This document shows, piece by piece, positions 1 to 8,528 of a stretch of 57,479 bases of DNA. Every line of letters starts with the position of its first letter. Position 1 is the stretch's first letter. The notes under the pieces are model-generated. The model did not search any database, had not been told where the DNA came from, and saw nothing but the letters and a program-made list of their open reading frames with translations. The translations under genes were made by a program, and so were the position numbers. Location of the stretch: positions 1 through 57,479 of the forward strand of contig JAEUPB010000077.1 of the NCBI GenBank assembly GCA_016789955.1, in the 5' to 3' direction. Source of the stretch: Rubrivivax sp. Lineage in GTDB: Bacteria; Pseudomonadota; Gammaproteobacteria; Burkholderiales; Burkholderiaceae_C.

Positions 1-467
1 CGCTCGACGCCGGCGCGGTTGTACCAGCTGCGGTCGAACAGCACGATCTCGCCGCCCGCGGGCAGGTGCGGAACGTAGCGCTGGAAGTACCACTGGGTCT
101 TCTCGCGGTCGTTGGGCGCCGGCAGCGCGACGACGCGGCACACGCGCGGGTTCAGGCGCTGCGTGATGCGCTTGATCGCGCCGCCCTTGCCGGCGGCATC
201 GCGGCCCTCGAACAGGATCACCACCTTCTGCCGCGTGTGGGCGACCCAGTCCTGCAGCTTGACGAGCTCGCGCTGCAGCGTGAAGAGGTTGCGGAAGTAG
301 GAGAGGCGCGCGCCCCGCTCGCCGGCCTCCTCGGTGCCGGAGAGCGCGTCGTCGACCGAGCGGTCCTCGATCTCCATCTCCAGTTCCTCGTCGTAGCCGT
401 CGAGCAGATCGGCGCGGATGCGCGCGACGAGTGCGGCGGAGTCGGCGGGGTCGAATGGTCGGTCCAT
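1..467 (-). CDS. ppk2: PPK2-family polyphosphate kinase (3' end outside window)
   Basis: The visible 155 N-terminal residues carry the PPK2 fold signature: a P-loop GRDAAGKGG near residue 88 and the downstream Walker-B/lid region with [12 protein letters not shown] near residue 144. PPK2 enzymes transfer phosphate between polyphosphate and nucleotides; the subclass (kinase for ADP, GDP or AMP) cannot be told from this half. The start at 467 is the first Met of the conserved N-terminal helix region. The gene lies directly downstream of a glycerophosphodiesterase on the same strand, at the edge of a phosphate-starvation island, which fits a role in phosphate storage or recovery. Truncated only by the window boundary. 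Confidence 0.9.
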   Translation of the reverse strand, partial: MDRPFDPADSAALVARIRADLLDGYDEELEMEIEDRSVDDALSGTEEAGERGARLSYFRNLFTLQRELVKLQDWVAHTRQKVVILFEGRDAAGKGGAIKRITQRLNPRVCRVVALPAPNDREKTQWYFQRYVPHLPAGGEIVLFDRSWYNRAGVE

Positions 468-533
468 GGGGGCTCCGGGTGTCGTCAGCGCGCCTTCAAT
501 CGGGCGCGCCTGTCGGACGTGTTCATGGTCCCC

Positions 534-1820
534 TCAGTTCCCGTTCAGCCAGCGCAGGCCGCGGCAGACCACGCCCGAACTGCCGCGACCCTGAACCAGG
601 CAGCGCGCCGCGTCGGGGTCGTTCTTCAGCGCCCACAGCGAGCGCGCCACCACCGCGGTGTCGGCGAAATCGCTGAACAGGCCGTCCACGCCCAGCTCGT
701 AGAACGCGAGGTACTCGTTCACCGGCACGCCCTTGAAGTCGCTGGCCAGGCGGCGCTGCTCGTTGCGGAACGTGTAGGGGTGCACGACGAGCCCGAGCGC
801 GTGCGCGTTCGCCACAACCGCGGTGGGCGGCAGCAGCTTGCGGTCGGCGTCGTTGACCAGCCCGTCGCCGTTGACGTCGGCGCAGCCGGTGCCGGCCATG
901 CGCACGCAGGCCGAGCTGATGAGGTACGGCTTCCACGGGCCGATGCCGTCGGCGTAGGTGCGCACCTCGGCCAGTCCGGCCGGCGTCAGCAGGTCGCCGA
1001 AGGTGCCGGCGCGGCCCGCCACGGCCCAGTCGTACGGACGGTCGAACGGCGGCGCGTAGGTGATGCGGCCGTCCGGCGCCACGTCGTCGGCGTCGACGAG
1101 CTGCACCAGCTTCACCGACGTGCGCGTGCGCAGGTACTTCAGGTTGGCCTGCTCGAAGCTCTGGATGAAGACCGGCGAGCTGCGGTGGTTCCAGCCGTGG
1201 CGCTGCAGCACCGTCAGCAGGCGGTCCTCCAGCGGCAGGCCGAGGTTGCGGTGATAGGTCGGGTGCTTGGTCTCGGGGTAGACGCCGATCACGCGGCCTT
1301 CGTCGGCAGCCTTGCGCTTGGCCAGCTCGATGACTTCGTCGAACGTGGGGATGCGATAGGCCCCGTTGAAGCCCTGGTCGCGCTCGCCGAAGGCCTGCAC
1401 GGCACGCAGCTGCCGGATCTCGGCGTAGGTGAAGTCGCTGGCGAAGAAGCCTTCCTCCGCCACGCCGTCGACGATGGCGGTGCGTCGGCGCGATGCGAAG
1501 GCCGGCAGGTCCTTGACGTTGGTGGTGGCGATCAGGTTGGGCTCGTGGCGGGCGATCAGCACGCCGTCCTTGGTGGCGACGAGGTCGGGTTCGATGTAGT
1601 CGGCACCGAGCTCGATCGCCAGCGCGTAGCTCTCCAGGGTGTGCTCGGGCAGGTAGCCGCTGGTGCCGCGATGGCCGATGACCAGCGGCCGCTGGGGGCC
1701 AGCCGGGCGTGCGCTCGACTCCGCCGCCGCGGCGGTCGTGATGGCGGCGGATGCGGCGATCAGTGTGAAGGCGGCCAGCGCCGCCAGTCCACGCGCCCTT
1801 GTTGCGTGCGTGTGCTTCAT
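534..1820 (-). CDS. glpQ: secreted glycerophosphodiester phosphodiesterase
   Basis: GDPD-family TIM-barrel enzyme that hydrolyses deacylated phospholipid head groups to glycerol-3-phosphate plus an alcohol. Residues 1-33 form a signal peptide ending in an Ala-rich cleavage region. The catalytic HR pair is at 50-51, the metal ligands ExD at 77-79 and the second catalytic His at 92. About 428 residues, long for the family. A DVNGDG...D loop in the middle looks like an EF-hand-type calcium loop, seen in periplasmic GlpQ relatives. The start at 1820 was chosen because AAGGAGAA lies at the correct distance upstream; an earlier in-frame Met would add an unconserved, charged leader. It is divergent from phoX and shares the 1821-1981 promoter region with it. 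Confidence 0.93.
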   Translation of the reverse strand: MKHTHATRARGLAALAAFTLIAASAAITTAAAAESSARPAGPQRPLVIGHRGTSGYLPEHTLESYALAIELGADYIEPDLVATKDGVLIARHEPNLIATTNVKDLPAFASRRRTAIVDGVAEEGFFASDFTYAEIRQLRAVQAFGERDQGFNGAYRIPTFDEVIELAKRKAADEGRVIGVYPETKHPTYHRNLGLPLEDRLLTVLQRHGWNHRSSPVFIQSFEQANLKYLRTRTSVKLVQLVDADDVAPDGRITYAPPFDRPYDWAVAGRAGTFGDLLTPAGLAEVRTYADGIGPWKPYLISSACVRMAGTGCADVNGDGLVNDADRKLLPPTAVVANAHALGLVVHPYTFRNEQRRLASDFKGVPVNEYLAFYELGVDGLFSDFADTAVVARSLWALKNDPDAARCLVQGRGSSGVVCRGLRWLNGN

Positions 1821-1917
1821 GGTCCCGGTTCTCCTTGAGTGGCGCGGCCTGTGCCGCGGATCCGGGGAGGTTGTCGGCATTGCGCGTCAGCCGTGTGACG
1901 GCGCCGGGGGATTCGGG

Positions 1918-1935
1918 GCGTCACGGTGCTGTCAC
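1918..1935 (+). promoter_or_regulatory. Pho box upstream of phoX
   Basis: GCGTCAC-GGTG-CTGTCAC: two 7-base direct repeats with a 4-base spacer, the geometry of PhoB sites (consensus CTGTCAT-N4-CTGTCAT). A -10-like hexamer CAGCAT occupies offsets 11-16 after the box, which is the spacing of PhoB-activated promoters. Transcription would begin near 1959, some 22 bases before the first phoX start. Only a single half-site faces glpQ. Confidence 0.75.
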
Positions 1936-1981
1936 GGCATCGCACCAGCATCCTGCGGTATCACGACCGCACCCCGCACCG

Positions 1982-3892
1982 ATGGCCAAGGACTACTCCC
2001 GCATGGAGGACAGCAACCGCTCCTCCAACCCGAGCATTCATGACGTGTCGGCCCACCGGCGCACGGTGCTGCGCGGCGGCCTAGGGCTGGCCGTCGGCGG
2101 CCTGCTGGCCCCGTTGGCGGGCTGCGCCGGGCCGGGCAACGCCGCGACCGGGCCGCTGCTCGGCTTCAGGAGCGTGCCGGTCGGCACCGCCGACACCGTG
2201 GTGGTCCCCGAGGGCTACAGCGTGCAGGCCATCGCCCCGTGGGGAGACCCGGTCGGCCTCTCGGGAGAGGACCACGCCTTCCGCTTCGATGCCTCCAATA
2301 CGGCCGCCCATCAGGAAACCCAGATGGGCATGCACCACGACGGCATCCACTACTTCCGCCAGCCCGACATGCCTGCCGGCTCGGGCCTGCTGGTGATGAA
2401 CCACGAGTACGCCGACGACGGCCTGCTGCACCCCGACGGCATGGCCACCTGGAACGCGCAGAAGGTGCGCAAGGCGCAGGCGGCGCACGGCGTCTCGGTG
2501 ATCGAGGTCGAGGAGAAGAACGGGCGGTGGTCGGTCGTCAAGCCGAGCCCGTGGGCGCGGCGCATCACGGCCTACACGCCCATCGCCGTCAGCGGCCCGG
2601 CTGCGGGGCACGCCCTGCTGCGGACCGCGGCCGACCCGGGCGGCCGGCGCGTGCTCGGCACGCTGAACAACTGCGCCAGCGGCATCACGCCGTGGGGCAC
2701 CTACCTGACCTGCGAAGAGAACTTCATCTTCTATTTCAAGGGCCCCGACCAGCCCGACGCGCACCAGGCCCGCTGGGGTCTGCGCAAGGGCGACCCGGTG
2801 GGCTACCGCTGGCACGAGCACGACGAGCGCTTCGACGCAACCAAGCACCCGAACGAGATCAACCGTTTCGGGTGGGTGGTGGAGATCGATCCGTACGACG
2901 CGAGCAGCACGCCCGTCAAGCGCACCGCGCTCGGCCGCGCGGCCCACGAGGGGGCGACGATCGCCGTCACGCGCGACCAGCGCGCGGTCGTCTACATGGG
3001 CGAGGATGCGCGCTTCGAGTACATCTACAAGTTCGTCAGCCGCGACCGCATCCGGCCGGGCGGCGCGAAGGCCAATGCCGAACTGCTGGATCACGGCACG
3101 CTGTACGTGGCCCGCTTCGACGCCGACGGCAAGGGCCGCTGGCTGCCGCTGATCCATGGGGAGGGCCTGCTGACCACGGCACGCGGGTTCGCCGATCAGG
3201 GCGAGGTGCTCGTCAAGACCCGCCAGGCCAGCGACCTGCTCGGCGGCACGAAGATGGACCGTCCGGAATGGATCGCCATCGACAAGCAGGGCTGGGTCTA
3301 CTGCACGCTGACCAACAACAGCAACCGCGGCGGCACCAACCAGCCGGGTACGGACGCGGCCAATCCGCGCTCGAACAACACGATGGGGCACATCATCCGC
3401 TGGAAGGAGGCCGGTGACCACGACGGCCTCGCGTTCGAGTGGAACCACTTCGTGCTGGCCGGGGACGCGTCGCTCGCCCGGCCGGACGCCCGGGGCAACG
3501 TGAGAGGCGATGCCTTCGGGTGCCCTGACGGGCTCTGGACCGATGCCCGCGGTGTGCTGTGGATCCAGACCGACATGTCGACCAGCGCGATGGGCAAGGA
3601 CGACCTGCGCAACCTGGGCAACAACGCGATGCTCGCGGCCGACCCGCGCACCGGGGATATCCGGCGTTTCCTGGTCGGCCCCGTGGGGTGCGAGATCACC
3701 GGCGCCACCTCCACGCCGGATGGCCGCACGATGTTCATCAACATCCAGCATCCCGGCGAGAGCCCCAGCGAGCGCAGTGATCCGGCGCAGCCGCGGCGCA
3801 TCAGCAACTGGCCCGACTTCCGGCCCGACGGAAGACCGCGCAGCGCGACGGTCGCCATCCGCAAGAACGACGGTGGCGTGGTCGGTACCTGA
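1982..3892 (+). CDS. phoX: PhoX-type alkaline phosphatase (DUF839), Tat-exported
   Basis: About 636 residues with a twin-arginine signal: HRRTVLRGG at residues 25-33, followed by a hydrophobic stretch. The body matches PhoX/DUF839 beta-propeller phosphatases, including the conserved N-terminal GEDHAFRF, the TCEENF stretch, the metal-site region LNNCASGITPWGTYLTCEEN and the C-terminal GCEITGA...NIQHPGE. PhoX is a periplasmic Ca/Fe-dependent phosphomonoesterase that releases phosphate from organic esters. Start is ambiguous between 1982 and 2003; the latter has AAGGA ten bases upstream, and both keep the Tat motif. A Pho box lies at 1918-1935. The next gene begins 2 bases after its stop. Confidence 0.92.
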   Translation: MAKDYSRMEDSNRSSNPSIHDVSAHRRTVLRGGLGLAVGGLLAPLAGCAGPGNAATGPLLGFRSVPVGTADTVVVPEGYSVQAIAPWGDPVGLSGEDHAFRFDASNTAAHQETQMGMHHDGIHYFRQPDMPAGSGLLVMNHEYADDGLLHPDGMATWNAQKVRKAQAAHGVSVIEVEEKNGRWSVVKPSPWARRITAYTPIAVSGPAAGHALLRTAADPGGRRVLGTLNNCASGITPWGTYLTCEENFIFYFKGPDQPDAHQARWGLRKGDPVGYRWHEHDERFDATKHPNEINRFGWVVEIDPYDASSTPVKRTALGRAAHEGATIAVTRDQRAVVYMGEDARFEYIYKFVSRDRIRPGGAKANAELLDHGTLYVARFDADGKGRWLPLIHGEGLLTTARGFADQGEVLVKTRQASDLLGGTKMDRPEWIAIDKQGWVYCTLTNNSNRGGTNQPGTDAANPRSNNTMGHIIRWKEAGDHDGLAFEWNHFVLAGDASLARPDARGNVRGDAFGCPDGLWTDARGVLWIQTDMSTSAMGKDDLRNLGNNAMLAADPRTGDIRRFLVGPVGCEITGATSTPDGRTMFINIQHPGESPSERSDPAQPRRISNWPDFRPDGRPRSATVAIRKNDGGVVGT

Positions 3893-3894
3893 GG

Positions 3895-4929
3895 TTGACG
3901 GCGCGCACCCCGCTCCCGAACGCCCCCACCTACGGGTCCGACGAGCACGGCCTGATCTGCGGGTTCCGGTTCGTGCCCGGCCTCGGCGCGGAGCCGATTG
4001 AGCGACTGGGCACTGACGCTCGGCCCGGCGGCAGCGAGGCCACGCCGGGCTTCATGTGGCTGCACCTGAACCTCAGCCACGCCGGTGCGGAGAACTGGCT
4101 GCGCGCGCACGGCGGCCTGCCCGACGAGTTCTTCGAGGCGCTGCAGGACGTCTCGCGTTCCACCCGCATCGAGCGGCTCGACGACGCGCTGTTCGCGGTC
4201 ATCAACGACGTGACCTTCGACTTCACGTTCGACGCCAGCGACGTGGCCACGCTGTGGCTCTACGTGCAGGCCGATCGCGTGGTGAGCGCCCGCGCGCGGC
4301 CGCTGCGCGCGGTGGACCGCCTGCGCACGGCGATCCGGCGCGGCGACACGCTGGGCTCGAGCATCGAACTGCTCGACCACCTGCTGCGCGACCAGGCCGA
4401 CGAGCTGCAGCGCATCGTGCGGCGCGCGGCCGACCGCCTCGACGACATCGAGGACGAGGTGCTCGCAGGTCACCACGTGCGCCACACCATCGAGCTCGCG
4501 CGGCTGCGCCGACTGATGGTGCGACTGCGGCGGCTGCTCGCACCCGAGCCGAGCGCGCTGCAGCGCACGCTGGCCAAGCCGCCGAAGTGGGTGCCCGACG
4601 ACGGGCTGCAGGACCTGATGCGCGCCAGCGAGGAGTTCGCCCTCGTGCTGCGCGACGTCGGCGCGCTGCAGGAACGCATCAAGCTCATGCAGGACGAGGC
4701 GGCCACGCGCGTGCAGGAGGAGAACAGCCGCAGCCTGTACATGCTGACGATGGTCACGGTGCTGGCGCTGCCGATCAACCTCGTCGCGGGGCTGATGGGC
4801 ATGAACGTCGGTGGCGTCCCGTTCGGCGAGCAGCCGCACGGCTTCTGGTGGATGGTCGCGCTGATCGGCGCGCTCACCGGGCTGGTGGCGTGGCGCGTGG
4901 TGAAGCGCCTGCGGCCGCGAAGGCTCTGA
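3895..4929 (+). CDS. CorA/ZntB-family divalent cation transporter
   Basis: 344 residues: a long N-terminal cytoplasmic alpha/beta domain with extended helices (about 150-280), then two C-terminal membrane helices. The family signature GMN is at 302-304 at the end of the first helix. CorA relatives move Mg, Co or Ni, and ZntB moves Zn; GMN followed by a glycine-rich loop and the overall layout look ZntB-like, but substrate cannot be assigned. It starts with TTG only 2 bases after the phoX stop, so it should be cotranscribed and translationally coupled with phoX under the Pho box. That coupling suggests cation supply or balance during phosphate starvation, an inference from position only. Confidence 0.88.
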   Translation: MTARTPLPNAPTYGSDEHGLICGFRFVPGLGAEPIERLGTDARPGGSEATPGFMWLHLNLSHAGAENWLRAHGGLPDEFFEALQDVSRSTRIERLDDALFAVINDVTFDFTFDASDVATLWLYVQADRVVSARARPLRAVDRLRTAIRRGDTLGSSIELLDHLLRDQADELQRIVRRAADRLDDIEDEVLAGHHVRHTIELARLRRLMVRLRRLLAPEPSALQRTLAKPPKWVPDDGLQDLMRASEEFALVLRDVGALQERIKLMQDEAATRVQEENSRSLYMLTMVTVLALPINLVAGLMGMNVGGVPFGEQPHGFWWMVALIGALTGLVAWRVVKRLRPRRL

Positions 4930-4930
4930 G

Positions 4931-5740
4931 TCAGATGTAGCGCTTGCGCAGCCAGGCCGATGCCAGGTCGATCAGCGTCACCGTGACCGCAAGGATCACC
5001 AGCACCGCGCAGGTCTGCGCGTACTGGAAGCCGCGGATCACCTCGTAGAGCACGACGCCGATGCCGCCGGCGCCGACCATGCCCACCACCGAGGCCGAGC
5101 GCACGTTGGACTCGAAGCGGTACAGCGTGAAGCTCAGCCACAGCGGCAGCACCTGCGGCACGATGCCGTACAGCACCTCGACGAGCGACGGCGCGCCGGC
5201 GGCGCGGATACCTTCCACCGGGCGCGGGTCGATCGCCTCCACGGCTTCCGAGAACAGCTTGGCCAGCGTGCCGGTGGTGTGCACCGCCAGCGCCAGCACG
5301 CCGGCGAACGGGCCGAGGCCGACGGCCACGATGAACAGCATCGCGAACACCATCTCGTTGATGGCGCGGCAGGCGTCCATCAGCCGCCGCACCGGCTGGT
5401 GCAGCCACGGCGGCGCCACGTTGGACGCGCACAGCAGCCCCGCCGGCACCGCGGCGACCACGGCGAGCAGCGTGCCCCAGATCGCGATGTGCACCGTGAC
5501 CAGCATCTCGCGCGCGTAGATCCGCCAATCGCGGAAGTCCGGCGGGAAGAACTCGCGCGCATAGGTGCCGATGTTGACGGCGTCCTTCCACAGCGCCAGC
5601 GGCCGGATCTCGGCGCCCTGCCAGGCCCAGGCGAGCAGCAGCACCGCCGCCGCCCACGCCGCGTAGTGCAGCAGGCCGGGCCGTTCGGCCGCGGCGCGCT
5701 GGCGCAGCTGCGCCAGCGACGCGGCGCTGGCGGTCGTCAC
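4931..5740 (-). CDS. phnE: phosphonate/phosphate-ester ABC transporter permease PhnE
   Basis: 269 residues, integral membrane permease of the PhnE family. Several hydrophobic segments are visible (about 27-45, 75-100, 125-150, 205-260) and the cytoplasmic EAA-type loop reads [14 protein letters not shown] near residue 220. GTG start at 5740 overlaps the phnD stop (GTGA), giving translational coupling. Forms an importer with PhnD and PhnC. The gene ends head-to-head with the CorA-type gene, leaving one base between the stops. No C-P lyase genes are in the window, so the imported substrate could be phosphonate, phosphite or an organophosphate. Confidence 0.92.
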   Translation of the reverse strand: MTTASAASLAQLRQRAAAERPGLLHYAAWAAAVLLLAWAWQGAEIRPLALWKDAVNIGTYAREFFPPDFRDWRIYAREMLVTVHIAIWGTLLAVVAAVPAGLLCASNVAPPWLHQPVRRLMDACRAINEMVFAMLFIVAVGLGPFAGVLALAVHTTGTLAKLFSEAVEAIDPRPVEGIRAAGAPSLVEVLYGIVPQVLPLWLSFTLYRFESNVRSASVVGMVGAGGIGVVLYEVIRGFQYAQTCAVLVILAVTVTLIDLASAWLRKRYI

Positions 5741-6687
5741 AGCTTCAGCGCGGCGAGCCTGGCGTCGATGTCCGCCAGCGCCTTTGCGCGGGCGGCCGCG
5801 TCGAGCGCCGCGTCGTTCTCGACCTTGCTGCGGTCCTTGAACAGCTCGAGCTGGCGGATCGGGATGAGCTGGTCGTTCGACGAGTCGCGGAAGCCGCCGT
5901 AGTTGTAGATGTTCTTCAGGATGGCCTTCTCCTGCGGGTCGGTCTTCGCGTAGCCCAGCACGAAGGCCTTCAGGCGCGACTTCACCGACGGGTCGAGGTC
6001 CTTGCGCCACACGAACGGATCGCTCGGGATCAGCGGGCTCTCCCAGATCACGCGAATCTGGCTCGCCAGCTCCGGCTTGCTGGCCTTGAGCTTCTCGATC
6101 TCTTCCGTGTTGTTGGTGGCCACGTCCACCTGCTTCGCGAGCACGGCCTGGATGTTGGCGCCGTGGCTGGCGCTGCGCACGCTCTTGAACGCGGTGCGGT
6201 GGTCGACCTTGTTCTTCGCGAACACGTAGAACGAGGGCACCAGGAAGCCCGACGTCGAGTTCGGATCGCCGATGCCGAAGGTGATCGCCTTCGAATTGCC
6301 CAGCACGTCGGCGAGCGTCCTGTACGGGCTGTCCTTGTGCGTGATCAGCACGCTCTGGTAGCCGAACGTGCCGTCGGCGAACATGACCTGCGCGAAGACC
6401 TCGCCGTTGGCGCGATCCACGGCTTCCATCGCGGCCTTGTTGCCGTACCACGCGACCTGCACCTTGTTGAAGCGCATCGCCTCGATGACACCCGCGTAGT
6501 CGGGCGCATAGAACGATTTCACCGTGATGCCGGTCTTCTTCTCCATGTCGCGGAAGAACGGCTCCCAGCGCTCGCGCTGGGTGGAGGCGGAGTCGGTGGC
6601 GATGACGCCGAAGTTGATCTCCTGGGCGTTGGCGACGGCGGCCGAGGCGGTCAGGACGAGGGCGGCGAGTCGGATCGTGCGTGTCAT
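5737..6687 (-). CDS. phnD: phosphonate ABC transporter periplasmic binding protein
   Basis: 316 residues with a cleavable signal peptide (1-21, ending ANA-Q). The mature part has PhnD-family hallmarks: [10 protein letters not shown] at the start of the first lobe, [12 protein letters not shown], the AWYGNKA ligand loop and [11 protein letters not shown], which binds the phosphonate oxygens in known structures. PhnD captures phosphonates or related phosphorus compounds and delivers them to PhnE. It lies between phnC (27-base gap) and phnE (4-base overlap), giving the order phnC-phnD-phnE under the Pho box before phnC. Confidence 0.93.
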   Translation of the reverse strand: MTRTIRLAALVLTASAAVANAQEINFGVIATDSASTQRERWEPFFRDMEKKTGITVKSFYAPDYAGVIEAMRFNKVQVAWYGNKAAMEAVDRANGEVFAQVMFADGTFGYQSVLITHKDSPYRTLADVLGNSKAITFGIGDPNSTSGFLVPSFYVFAKNKVDHRTAFKSVRSASHGANIQAVLAKQVDVATNNTEEIEKLKASKPELASQIRVIWESPLIPSDPFVWRKDLDPSVKSRLKAFVLGYAKTDPQEKAILKNIYNYGGFRDSSNDQLIPIRQLELFKDRSKVENDAALDAAARAKALADIDARLAALKL

Positions 6688-6714
6688 GGCGGGAGTTGGA
6701 GGTGCATCGAGGGT

Positions 6715-7542
6715 TCAGGCGGCCAGCGACAGCGTCGGCAGCGGGATCGTGTCCGGGCCGCGGTCGTCGGCGAGGTCTTCGACGGACGCGCCGTAGAGCT
6801 GGCGCAGGAACTCGGGCGTCAGGCGTGCGCTCGGCCCGTCGTACACCAGCGCCCCGTCGCGCAGCGCGACGACGCGCGGGCAGTACTGGCGCGCCAGGCC
6901 GACGTCGTGCAGGCTGATGACCAGCGTGAGGCCGGCGCTGCGGTTCAGCGCGGCGAGCTGCTCCATCACGCGCCGCGTCGACTCCGGGTCCAGCGAGGCC
7001 ACCGGCTCGTCGGCCAGCAGCAGCCGCGCGCCCTGCACGAGCACACGGGCGATCGCGGCCCGCTGCTGCTGCCCGCCCGACAGCGTGGAAGCACGCTGGA
7101 AGGCCTGCTCCCCCAGACCGATGGACTTCAGCGCGTCCAGCGCGCGGGCACGCTGCTCGAGGGTGAAGCGCCCGGTCAGCGCGCGCCACAGCGGCACGTC
7201 GCTGGCATGGCCCATCAGCACATTGGTCAGCACCGACAGCCGGCCGACGAGGTTGAACTGCTGGAAGATGACCCCGATGCCGCGCCGTTGACGGCGGATG
7301 TCCGGCGCGAGCCGCCCGCCGCCCTGGAGTCGGTGCCCGGAGATCTCGATAACGTCGGTGGAAGCGTCTCCGGTCTCGAGCCCGCACAGGCACCGCAGCA
7401 GCGTCGACTTGCCCGAGCCCGAGGCGCCCAGCAACGCCACGCATTCGCCGCGGGCGATGTCCAGCGACAGGTCCTTCAGCGCGGCACTCGACCCATAGGT
7501 CTTGGTGAGTCCGCGGACGCGCACGACGGTGTCGTCGATCAT
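6715..7542 (-). CDS. phnC: phosphonate ABC transporter ATP-binding protein
   Basis: 275 residues. Walker [10 protein letters not shown] at 39-47, Q-loop IFQQFNL, ABC signature [13 protein letters not shown], Walker B LLLADEP and the H-loop ISLHDVG are all present, so it should be an active ATPase. The PhnC assignment rests on the family signature and on phnD/phnE following. The start at 7542 (MIDDTVV) begins the conserved domain; the upstream in-frame extension is unconserved and covers the promoter. There is no Shine-Dalgarno sequence, and the Pho box ends only 23 bases before the ATG, so the transcript may be leaderless. Confidence 0.93.
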   Translation of the reverse strand: MIDDTVVRVRGLTKTYGSSAALKDLSLDIARGECVALLGASGSGKSTLLRCLCGLETGDASTDVIEISGHRLQGGGRLAPDIRRQRRGIGVIFQQFNLVGRLSVLTNVLMGHASDVPLWRALTGRFTLEQRARALDALKSIGLGEQAFQRASTLSGGQQQRAAIARVLVQGARLLLADEPVASLDPESTRRVMEQLAALNRSAGLTLVISLHDVGLARQYCPRVVALRDGALVYDGPSARLTPEFLRQLYGASVEDLADDRGPDTIPLPTLSLAA

Positions 7543-7565
7543 GGCAAGGACGGTAGGCAGCGCCC

Positions 7566-7583
7566 GTGACGGCCGCGTGACAG
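7566..7583 (-). promoter_or_regulatory. Pho box upstream of phnCDE
   Basis: On the minus strand it reads CTGTCAC-GCGG-CCGTCAC, an exact 7-4-7 direct repeat. The hexamer TACCGT lies at offsets 11-16 after the box (T1, A2 and T6 of a -10 element), and 7 bases later comes the A of the phnC ATG. The initiation site should therefore fall at or beside the start codon. Confidence 0.78.
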
Positions 7584-7619
7584 CGTTGCGCCGCGCGAGG
7601 GCCGGCACAGGGCACCGGC

Positions 7620-7637
7620 GCTTCACGGCACCGTCAT
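7620..7637 (+). promoter_or_regulatory. Pho box upstream of the plcP-like gene
   Basis: GCTTCAC-GGCA-CCGTCAT, 7-4-7 spacing. The -10-like hexamer GAGCAT is at offsets 11-16 and the ATG at 7662 follows 8 bases later. This makes the alternative upstream ATG at 7644 unlikely, because it would lie inside the promoter. It sits back-to-back with the phnC box, making 7543-7661 a divergent Pho promoter. Confidence 0.7.
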
Positions 7638-7661
7638 GCAGCGATGCGAGCATGTCCGCCG

Positions 7662-8504
7662 ATGTCGAGCGACACCGACCCGCAGGACCCCCGCACGCTG
7701 CGCGTGCGCACCGTGTGGATCTCCGACCTGCACCTGGGCACGCCCGGCTGCCAGGCGATCGCGCTGCTGGAGTTCCTGCGCGACGTGGAGTGCCAGACGC
7801 TCTACCTCGTGGGCGACATCATCGACGGCTGGCAGCTCAGGCGCAGCTGGTACTGGCCGCAGGCGCACAACGACGTGGTGCAGAAGATCCTGCGCAAGGC
7901 GCGCAAGGGCACGCGGGTGGTGTTCGTGCCCGGCAATCACGACGAGTTCGCGCGCCGCTACGTCACGCACAACTTCGGCGGCGTCGACGTCGTCGACGAG
8001 TGCATGCATGTCACCGCCGACGGGCGCCGGCTGTGGATCACGCACGGCGACCTCTTCGACGGCGTCATCCAGTGCGCGCGCTGGCTGGCCTACGCCGGCG
8101 ACGTCGCGTACGAGACCGTGCTGAAGATCAACCGCTGGTTCAACCGTGTGCGGGCGCGCATGGGCCTGCCGTACTGGAGCCTGTCGCGCTATCTGAAGCT
8201 CAAGGTCAAGCGCGCGGTCAGCTACGTCAGCGACTTCGAGCGCGCGGTGGCGCACGAGGCGCGCAGGCGCGGCGCCGACGGCGTGGTGTGCGGACACATC
8301 CACCACGCCGAGCTGCGCACCATCGACGGCGTGCTCTACGCCAACGACGGCGACTGGGTCGAGAGCCTCACGGCCCTCGTCGAGCACCACGACGGACGCC
8401 TGGAGATCATCGACCGCAGCGGCTCCGCCGACATCCCGCAGGCTGCGGCTGCGCGACCCGTCACGGTGGCGCCGCAGCCCGCGGCGCTCGATCTGGTGTC
8501 CTGA
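7662..8504 (+). CDS. PlcP-type metallophosphoesterase (phospholipid phospholipase C of lipid remodelling)
   Basis: 280 residues, calcineurin-like phosphoesterase. Metal motifs are SDLHLG (D22, H24), VGDIIDGW (D52), GNHD (91-94), THGD (H128) and GHIHH (H212, H214). The family is routinely named UDP-2,3-diacylglucosamine hydrolase, but the LGTPGCQA segment, KSWYWPQ-like RSWYWPQAHNDVVQK and DWVES follow the PlcP group. In Sinorhizobium and marine bacteria PlcP cleaves phospholipids to diacylglycerol under phosphate limitation. The Pho box directly upstream and the GT4 glycosyltransferase in the same island support that reading over LpxH. No Shine-Dalgarno is visible at 7662; a leaderless start is likely. 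Confidence 0.8.
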   Translation: MSSDTDPQDPRTLRVRTVWISDLHLGTPGCQAIALLEFLRDVECQTLYLVGDIIDGWQLRRSWYWPQAHNDVVQKILRKARKGTRVVFVPGNHDEFARRYVTHNFGGVDVVDECMHVTADGRRLWITHGDLFDGVIQCARWLAYAGDVAYETVLKINRWFNRVRARMGLPYWSLSRYLKLKVKRAVSYVSDFERAVAHEARRRGADGVVCGHIHHAELRTIDGVLYANDGDWVESLTALVEHHDGRLEIIDRSGSADIPQAAAARPVTVAPQPAALDLVS

Positions 8505-8528
8505 GAACCTGGGCCCCGCCTGCCGCGC

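Noticed and set aside
66-1838. Very long open frames opposite real genes (for example 66-1838, 2081-3751, 25029-27938)
   Set aside because: GC-rich codon bias leaves antisense frames open; their Arg/Ala/His-rich translations have no family motifs, while the other strand encodes recognisable enzymes.
1884-1912. Pho box facing glpQ
   Set aside because: Only one half-site (GTGACGG at 1895-1901) is present, with no partner 11 bases away on either side.
7662-8504. LpxH/UDP-2,3-diacylglucosamine hydrolase assignment
   Set aside because: The fold is shared, but the PlcP-like segments, the Pho box and the GT4 partner fit phospholipid remodelling better. Biochemical proof is lacking.
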